The position numbers were made by a program, and so were the translations under genes. A stretch of DNA of 64,000 nucleotides from CAYYYA01 sp964487895 (GTDB taxonomy: Bacteria; Patescibacteriota; Patescibacteriia; UBA1558; 2-01-FULL-52-15). The DNA is taken from NCBI GenBank assembly GCA_964487895.1, contig CAZASM010000001.1, forward strand, positions 15,218-79,217. The letters run 5' to 3'. Positions 58,009 through 64,000 of this stretch are shown here, one piece after another (within the stretch, counting starts at the first letter, position 1; each line of letters begins with the position of its first letter). The notes under the pieces were generated by a model. It had not been told where the DNA came from and did no database searches. It was given only the letters and a program-made list of their open reading frames with translations.

Positions 58009-61000
58009 TAGTTTGTTGGAGCTTTAATTTTTATCACGTCATCAGATCCGCCACCGCCATAGACAACATTTGGACTTTTCGGCAAAGCCACACTGGTAGG
58101 ACAGTTAGTTCCTACAGGACCCCAAGTATTGCCAGTACACCAACCCCAGTTGTCTTGGATAGTAATAGAGGGTTTGTAGCAGGCGTAACCAGCTTCACAA
58201 CCGGTCGTATAGGCAGGGTCAGGATTGTAGCTATAAACGTGGAAGTAGTTACGAATACCTTCTTCACAGGCTTGCGGCGTACCAGCGAAATCTAAGGTAC
58301 TAGGATAACCCCAGGTATAATCGAATACTGTTGATGGGAAATTTGATATAGTCGTTGTAGTCAGAGCTAATTTCGGATCACACTGCGACCAATTATTTTT
58401 GTAATAACCAATATTATTTTGCACTGAACCATCGCCCCAATCAATACGAATAGATCTAATCGGCATGTGATCTTTGTAAGCCATAGCGTAGAAGCTAATA
58501 TTGGCTAAAAGATTTTGTTTCTTCGATTCTTTAATCTCACCATTTGTCTGACCATTGACGGTGAAGTTGCCAACTTTACCCAAAGTACATTGTCCTGAAT
58601 TATCAGTACAGAGAGCTTCAGCGATGATTGGACCGAAGTTACTATCGGCATAGTAGCTAGCAGGGCGAGCATCAATCTTGGCGACATTACCAAATGGTGT
58701 ACTTCGCGCAATATCTTTACTCATCGTCCCATTAAGTGGCAGAGCCCCGTCACGAACTGCATTCGGAGAACCATATGGACAGTTAATCGGGTCTGCATCA
58801 GGGTCACAAAGTGGTTGATAAGTATCTATTTTTTCCTCGCAGTAAGGAACTAACCCATTAGGGCCTTTCTGCTGGACCTTGCTAGCTAGTTGACACTGAG
58901 CACTTGGAGCTTGGCAAATTGCATTACCATCTTGTGGCACACAACTCTCACCATTAGGACAATTTGTAGCATCAGCGCAAATAGTACCAGCTTCAGAGCA
59001 GCGCTTAACAGGATTACCATTACCATCATCTTCATAGGCTTGTAAAATCTGACCTAATCCATTAATAATATCTGTTGAGCCACAGTCTACAACTTCTTTA
59101 AACCAATAATTGTTAATATTATCATCAAAAACTGGTCCACTACACATGTGAGCTGTCGGAGGAGCACAGAAAGCCCCCTCATTAGCTTTTTCTAGCTCAG
59201 ATCTACAAGAAAGATCTCCGTTACATTCGATTTTTGTAAACCTTCCATCAACATTACAGTATGATCTAATACCATTTAGTTTACACGTTATGATACTTCC
59301 CGTAGCCTGACAACCGCCACTAGCTGTGTTAGATGACGGTTTATAGGCACAAACATATGGTGCTTGGGCTTGATTACAATCACCAGTTCCTAATACTGCT
59401 TTATCAACATCTCCAGAGTTAGGGTTTTGCATGTTCTGAATATAGTTTATACAACTCTGGGCACAGGAAAATTGACTATTAAAACTCTGCTCACAATCAC
59501 CTGCTGAATTAGCAGCAAACCCGGCTGCGCATTGAATAATACATGGTGCGTTGCCCCACGGTGAATTAATACATTTAGATACAGCTTTACAAGTATTTGC
59601 AGTAGAAAGCACGCAAGTGCTCGAACCTTGGCACGTTTGAGATCCTCTTAAACCACTATTGCAAATATTAAAATTACAGACAGAACCAGAAACATACCGA
59701 TAAATACCAAAGACTCGTTTAAAAATAGAACGTAACCGTGCGATACCATCGCCATAATTTTCTCGTGGCTCAGGAGGCTGAACTGCTGGGCTGAACCCAA
59801 AACCAGGATCGACCCATTTATCTACATATGCTGGTTGACCTTTTTGAGCTAACAAACCGCAGGTCTCCTCCTCATTCGAACAAGCATAAGGACTGCCAGC
59901 CCGCGGAACTTTACCAGCAGTTTTAATATCAAGTCGTGTAAAATCAGATGGTTCTAGTCCAGATGAGGGCACAGCTGATCCATAAGGCGCATCATCTCTC
60001 CCCAATGTATACCCTGGACCATCTCCGATAGGAACTCTGTACTCTAGATTATTTAGCCTATACTCACTCCAAAAAAGGTTAGCAACAGCAGCATTATTAC
60101 CTTGTACGTCAACTGCTTTTGCCAGATAGCTACATTGCGCCACAGGATCACTCTCAATAGTATCAATATATTGACCACTATCGTCACCATCGACGTTTAT
60201 CAAACGTAATGTAGCGTACTCTCCGGCTTCATAACGAGCAACACAATAATTAGTATACTCCAGCTTTCCACGAGTGTCATGATTATAAGTACCAATAATT
60301 TCAGGATTATTAAGGCAATACTCTCTGGTCCCTTCGCGAGCTAACGGATAAATATGCCAAAACGCTTGTGATTTTGTAGTCCAGCCTCGCTCACAAGAAA
60401 CGCTTTGCTCCTGACCCACAATATATTCTCCATGAACAATTTTACCCTCCCAATTTATACCAGTGTGGCTGCCATCAGGGTTAGCATATTCAAAACGATC
60501 ACGAATTTGGTTGAGAGTCATACAATCATTGATGACAAAATCATGCCGTTCTTCGATTAGTTCGGTTTGTAGACAATAGTACGCTGGTGCTTTATAAGAG
60601 TATCCTGCTTCTCTATTTTGATTGAAATAATCAGCGCCACCAGGAGCAATATCTACAGGCAACCAAGAGAGACAAGCAAATTGACTAGGCGAAGCATTGA
60701 TATAAGTACTAGTATCTGGTTCCAAACAATATCCTGGCCAATTCAAGTACGTGTCACTACGTCGAAGTTGTATTGGATTGCCGTCTGGGCATAATTTCTC
60801 AACCTCACTCTCTATACTTTTATCGAGCGCGCTAACCTTGTTACACGATTTTCCATCTAAATTACCACCATCACAGATACAAGTGGGTATCTCTACAGCA
60901 CTTAATAATCCTTCAATAGAGTAATAACGGATCAGCGTTGAACCATACTGCATTTTATAATAACCGTTTTCACAGGAAGCAATTTTACTATCACAAATAT

Positions 61001-64000
61001 TCGATTGTTGAAAACCAAAAGTCACTTTTCTCGTGGAACTTTGAGAGGCACTAGTAACACTTTGTGGGAATGGGCCATCCTGCTCAGCATAGCCGCGAGT
61101 GGAAACTTTGATAACGTAAGGAGAAACAGGATCGAAACGACTACCGTCGACACCGATAACGCAGACAGCTTGACCTCCTCGCAAAAAAACTTTGCCCGTA
61201 TTGCCAAGACCGCATAACAATTTACCATATTTATTGTTATTAGGAGCAGGACCATCAGCATCATTACAAGCAGTCAAACTAGCAGGACAGTCTGTAAACT
61301 TAACAAGACGGAAATCTGGATTTAATGAATCTGGTCCACTGCCATCACTATTAATACTAATATCTAATAAATGTAGATTTTCTACCGGATAACGATTATA
61401 GATCGACATACCAGAATAATCCGTTGCTTCATAACGAGTGTCACGACTGACGTAAGCCGAGTAATCCAACTTGGTCTGACCTTCTGGCAGCCAGTTAGCA
61501 CAGTTCAATAGATCACCGCTAACACTGTATTTGTCACAGAGACCAACTTCCGAACAAATCTGACGGTAACCTTTGGTCTGAGCATCAAAAATCTGAGAAC
61601 TACTCTTACAGGATAACCATTGAGAACATTCACGATCACGATCAACCTTAATGATACGGTTAGCATCATTAGTACAAGCTTTGAGGTTAGGATCAGCCGA
61701 ATTTGGATCGCAAACTACAGGACTGACAACTTTGCCACCGACCTTCTCACTAGCTAGGTAGGTCAAATAACTATTATAAATCTTGTTGTTATCGTTGGTA
61801 TTATCGAACAAGATACAGCCAGTATTTTTACTCACCTGACCATTACAGGAACTATCATCAATATTGTCATTATCAAGATAGTAGTAGGACTTCACCTGAC
61901 GCAAACTGACATTAGAAAATTCTACTTTCGAATTACCTCCGCAGGTACCGCTACCGCAGGTAGAAGACACCGGATTACATGCTTGTCCAGTATTGGTACA
62001 AGCTGTGTTATAGCACGCTAAAGTGTTTTCATTATTCGTTGCCGGACAGTTAGCATTTGTACTAACGAAATAGCCGCTAGCGACACGGAAAGTTGGTTCA
62101 CAATATACCAATTCATCACCTTGGGACTGAGAACCGATATTAGCCGTGACATTAATACTTTGAATACTGTCTCGTTGATTAACGTCGGCACCGACATAGT
62201 ACTCTGCTAGATGGTCGCGACGATTACCTTGTGAGTCAGTTGATTCATATTCAATTTTGTTATTACAGATATAATCTGGTCCAAGACCAGCACAATGTAT
62301 ATCGGCTCCGCAAGATCTGTTAGTTTTATCAGTTTGGCTTTCACAATAGCCCTCAGCTGCTTTGTAGCAGAAACTTCCAACAGCAGTACACTGATCATTA
62401 GAAGTACAAGGCGCGCTATAATTAACGTTTACACTGTAATCAGTATTTTTAGTAGCACAGAAGTCATTGTCATAAGGACTATCCCAACGACAGCGCATAG
62501 CTACTTGAACTGAGCCGTTATTTCTATCATCATTGAAAAACTTATCTATCTTAACATCGGCGCTAAGACTATAGGTCTCGGTGTTTTTCATGTGCAGATC
62601 AACGGTACGATCTAAAGTGAAAAGTCGTTGGAAGAAAAGACCAGTACCAATCGGATTAGTTGAAATCGTGGCAATCCCAGCAGTGGCGCTAAATAAATTA
62701 TTTCCAGCTGGTGAGTTCGTCAAAGTATTGCCATAAGCTCGCCAACTACCCCAACCAGTAGTACCATTGGCAAAGTTGGCGTTGGCAAAGATATTATCAC
62801 CAGCTGTAGCTTGGGTATCCACGAATTCTGAGCATTGATTCTGACTTGCCGGACAGGTACCGACCCACCCCTCATAGAGAGGATCAATGAAAGGATGAAT
62901 CTCAAATTGGTCCTCGGTCAATGGTGGGATTCCATCAGAATAACAGCCAAGAGGAGTACGACCAGCTTGCAAGCTATCAGTCTGGAACCAGCCGGTAAAA
63001 GAAACTCCGAGAATACTCACGCCTTCTTTATAGGTACATGTGCGGTTATACGGATCACGATAATAGACCGACCTACCGCTGCTATCAGAATACTCTTGGC
63101 AGAAAAGTCCGGAGTCTAGACACAGTTGTTGGTCATAGCGATCAGGATCATTGATTTGGAACACTGGAGTATAAGACTGGACATAATCAGGATCAACTTC
63201 CGGTAAATCGCGATTAAATGTTGGCTTACCCATCAGACTACAACCTTGGAAAGCAGCGGAACAAGTTTTTTTCTGATCCAAGACAACATACTCTAGCTTA
63301 TCAGCTGGGACAGTAATTTCTGATTTATCACCTGCATGGAAGATTTGTTGATATGGTGAGTTAGAGTTCTGAGTATTGACGACAGCCTGACAGCCAATAG
63401 CTTCTTGGCGACAAATCTGTGTGAAGCTGCGCAAATTAACCGTTGTGCCGTTCGGGCCTTTGTACGCTTGACAGCCGAGGTTCGCACCGACAAATGGCTG
63501 ATCACAGCTGGCTGGTGTATTCCAGCTATTAGCTACGACCGTCAGATTACTAATAGACTCTTTCAAAACTATATTATCAACAAAAACTTTTGGACTTGCT
63601 TCTAACTGCAAAAGAATATCATCTGCGGTCAGTATCTCATCAAGATACAACGGACCAAGCTGATAAGGTTGCCAGCTGGTAGTAGGTTGTATCGGACTAA
63701 CACTATCTGCAGTGAATTCACATCGTTCATTTGGCAAGGCAGTACATTTAGTTTGTGAACCATCGACTTTACCTAAGAAAGCTGTAAACTCGGTACCAGC
63801 GTTTTCTGCTTTGAGCCAGAAACTAAGATAGTATTCTCGGCCAGCGACGATAGACTGACCTTCTGATCTACTAACGACACCGTTGGTCCAAGAGATCGAG
63901 TGACCACCGGAGTTTGTCGACTCAGTTGAATATACTGGCGATACGGTACCGGCCTGCCATGGTTGAGAAGAACCTGATTCAAAAGTATCACTACTAATCT
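58008..64000 (-). CDS. Giant Cys-rich surface protein, 5' end beyond window
   Basis: The frame is open to the window edge, giving at least 1996 residues; the true start lies outside. Two carbohydrate-binding-like jelly-roll modules are visible: one at the edge (REYYLSFWLKAENAG) and one near NFANGTTGWGSW. Long Cys-rich stretches follow (for example CSEAGTICADATNCPNGESC), then a PKD-like strand near the C-terminus (IRIDWGDGSVQ) and a Gly-rich tail. Dozens of cysteines imply extensive disulfides and fit the DsbA-like proteins. It overlaps the VirB6-like gene by TAATG, so the two are co-translated. It is probably exposed on the T4SS or cell surface. Confidence 0.75.
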   Translation of the reverse strand, partial: ISSDTFESGSSQPWQAGTVSPVYSTESTNSGGHSISWTNGVVSRSEGQSIVAGREYYLSFWLKAENAGTEFTAFLGKVDGSQTKCTALPNERCEFTADSVSPIQPTTSWQPYQLGPLYLDEILTADDILLQLEASPKVFVDNIVLKESISNLTVVANSWNTPASCDQPFVGANLGCQAYKGPNGTTVNLRSFTQICRQEAIGCQAVVNTQNSNSPYQQIFHAGDKSEITVPADKLEYVVLDQKKTCSAAFQGCSLMGKPTFNRDLPEVDPDYVQSYTPVFQINDPDRYDQQLCLDSGLFCQEYSDSSGRSVYYRDPYNRTCTYKEGVSILGVSFTGWFQTDSLQAGRTPLGCYSDGIPPLTEDQFEIHPFIDPLYEGWVGTCPASQNQCSEFVDTQATAGDNIFANANFANGTTGWGSWRAYGNTLTNSPAGNNLFSATAGIATISTNPIGTGLFFQRLFTLDRTVDLHMKNTETYSLSADVKIDKFFNDDRNNGSVQVAMRCRWDSPYDNDFCATKNTDYSVNVNYSAPCTSNDQCTAVGSFCYKAAEGYCESQTDKTNRSCGADIHCAGLGPDYICNNKIEYESTDSQGNRRDHLAEYYVGADVNQRDSIQSINVTANIGSQSQGDELVYCEPTFRVASGYFVSTNANCPATNNENTLACYNTACTNTGQACNPVSSTCGSGTCGGNSKVEFSNVSLRQVKSYYYLDNDNIDDSSCNGQVSKNTGCILFDNTNDNNKIYNSYLTYLASEKVGGKVVSPVVCDPNSADPNLKACTNDANRIIKVDRDRECSQWLSCKSSSQIFDAQTKGYRQICSEVGLCDKYSVSGDLLNCANWLPEGQTKLDYSAYVSRDTRYEATDYSGMSIYNRYPVENLHLLDISINSDGSGPDSLNPDFRLVKFTDCPASLTACNDADGPAPNNNKYGKLLCGLGNTGKVFLRGGQAVCVIGVDGSRFDPVSPYVIKVSTRGYAEQDGPFPQSVTSASQSSTRKVTFGFQQSNICDSKIASCENGYYKMQYGSTLIRYYSIEGLLSAVEIPTCICDGGNLDGKSCNKVSALDKSIESEVEKLCPDGNPIQLRRSDTYLNWPGYCLEPDTSTYINASPSQFACLSWLPVDIAPGGADYFNQNREAGYSYKAPAYYCLQTELIEERHDFVINDCMTLNQIRDRFEYANPDGSHTGINWEGKIVHGEYIVGQEQSVSCERGWTTKSQAFWHIYPLAREGTREYCLNNPEIIGTYNHDTRGKLEYTNYCVARYEAGEYATLRLINVDGDDSGQYIDTIESDPVAQCSYLAKAVDVQGNNAAVANLFWSEYRLNNLEYRVPIGDGPGYTLGRDDAPYGSAVPSSGLEPSDFTRLDIKTAGKVPRAGSPYACSNEEETCGLLAQKGQPAYVDKWVDPGFGFSPAVQPPEPRENYGDGIARLRSIFKRVFGIYRYVSGSVCNFNICNSGLRGSQTCQGSSTCVLSTANTCKAVSKCINSPWGNAPCIIQCAAGFAANSAGDCEQSFNSQFSCAQSCINYIQNMQNPNSGDVDKAVLGTGDCNQAQAPYVCAYKPSSNTASGGCQATGSIITCKLNGIRSYCNVDGRFTKIECNGDLSCRSELEKANEGAFCAPPTAHMCSGPVFDDNINNYWFKEVVDCGSTDIINGLGQILQAYEDDGNGNPVKRCSEAGTICADATNCPNGESCVPQDGNAICQAPSAQCQLASKVQQKGPNGLVPYCEEKIDTYQPLCDPDADPINCPYGSPNAVRDGALPLNGTMSKDIARSTPFGNVAKIDARPASYYADSNFGPIIAEALCTDNSGQCTLGKVGNFTVNGQTNGEIKESKKQNLLANISFYAMAYKDHMPIRSIRIDWGDGSVQNNIGYYKNNWSQCDPKLALTTTTISNFPSTVFDYTWGYPSTLDFAGTPQACEEGIRNYFHVYSYNPDPAYTTGCEAGYACYKPSITIQDNWGWCTGNTWGPVGTNCPTSVALPKSPNVVYGGGGSDDVIKIKAPTN

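Noticed and set aside
63773..63991. Separate small minus-strand gene at the window edge
   Set aside because: The frame of the giant gene stays open to position 64000 and reads as a plausible beta-rich module, so the 72-codon frame is an overlapping shadow.
1..64000. Alternative genetic code with UGA as glycine
   Set aside because: TGA ends many genes, including ATGA overlaps at 22258, 27594 and 42747, and reading through would fuse unrelated proteins.

Overview
The window looks like a genome fragment of a reduced, host- or partner-dependent bacterium of the Candidate Phyla Radiation (Patescibacteria, probably Parcubacteria-like). The basis is the mix of gene families: a long type IV pilus cluster without secretin or PilP, a CPR-style type IV secretion cluster (PrgI, TraC-like, VirB4, T4SS pilin, VirB6-like), large Cys-rich surface proteins, GatCA, no biosynthetic pathways, and rplI missing after rpsF-ssb-rpsR. 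TGA is used as a normal stop (for example in several ATGA overlaps), so the recoded UGA=Gly lineages are excluded. The order-level assignment is not resolved.

Layout: 1-4.2 kb, copper operon (csoR, copA, an HMA-DsbD-like membrane protein, a CupA-like Cu(I) protein). 4.2-10.8 kb, minus strand: lgt, two DsbA-like thioredoxins around a DoxX, gatA, gatC, ligA. 10.8-25.5 kb, minus strand: type IV pilus region (PilX/W/V/FimT-like minor pilins, pilD, three pilin-like genes, DUF559 nuclease, pilC, a PilT-like protein with degenerate ATPase motifs, a receiver protein, pilB, a small anchored protein, pilO, pilN, pilM). 25.6-33.9 kb: operon of four secreted surface proteins, two with LVIVD beta-propellers. 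33.9-39.9 kb, plus strand: small membrane protein, lemA, htpX, clpC, comF, REP-type transposase. 39.9-49.9 kb, minus strand: glycosyltransferase and type IV secretion operon, interrupted by a 100-N assembly gap inside a duplicated T4SS pilin gene. 50.1-53.5 kb: RNA methyltransferase, then rpsF-ssb-rpsR-efp. 53.7-64 kb, minus strand: a pair of related unknown proteins, a VirB6-like channel protein and a giant Cys-rich surface protein open at the window edge.

The themes fit together: pili, a conjugation-like secretion machine, ComF and exposed disulfide-rich proteins suggest DNA uptake and cell-cell contact. Three DsbA-like proteins (no DsbB/VKOR seen) would oxidise the many exported cysteines; Lgt would anchor the lipoprotein DsbA.

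The most unusual content is non-coding and architectural: (i) a recurrent extended -10 box ending 6-8 nt before the start codon, implying leaderless mRNAs; (ii) degenerate heptanucleotide tandem arrays filling gene borders and even forming gene ends; (iii) REP-like palindromes, some inserted in frame in genes including the REP transposase itself, and two ~120-bp copies flanking a pilin gene pair; (iv) a PilT-like protein with a K-to-R Walker A; (v) a PilN with two apparent PilM-binding motifs; (vi) T4SS pilin paralogs sharing a perfect N-terminal repeat but unrelated C-termini; (vii) a candidate plus-strand small RNA near 50 kb.
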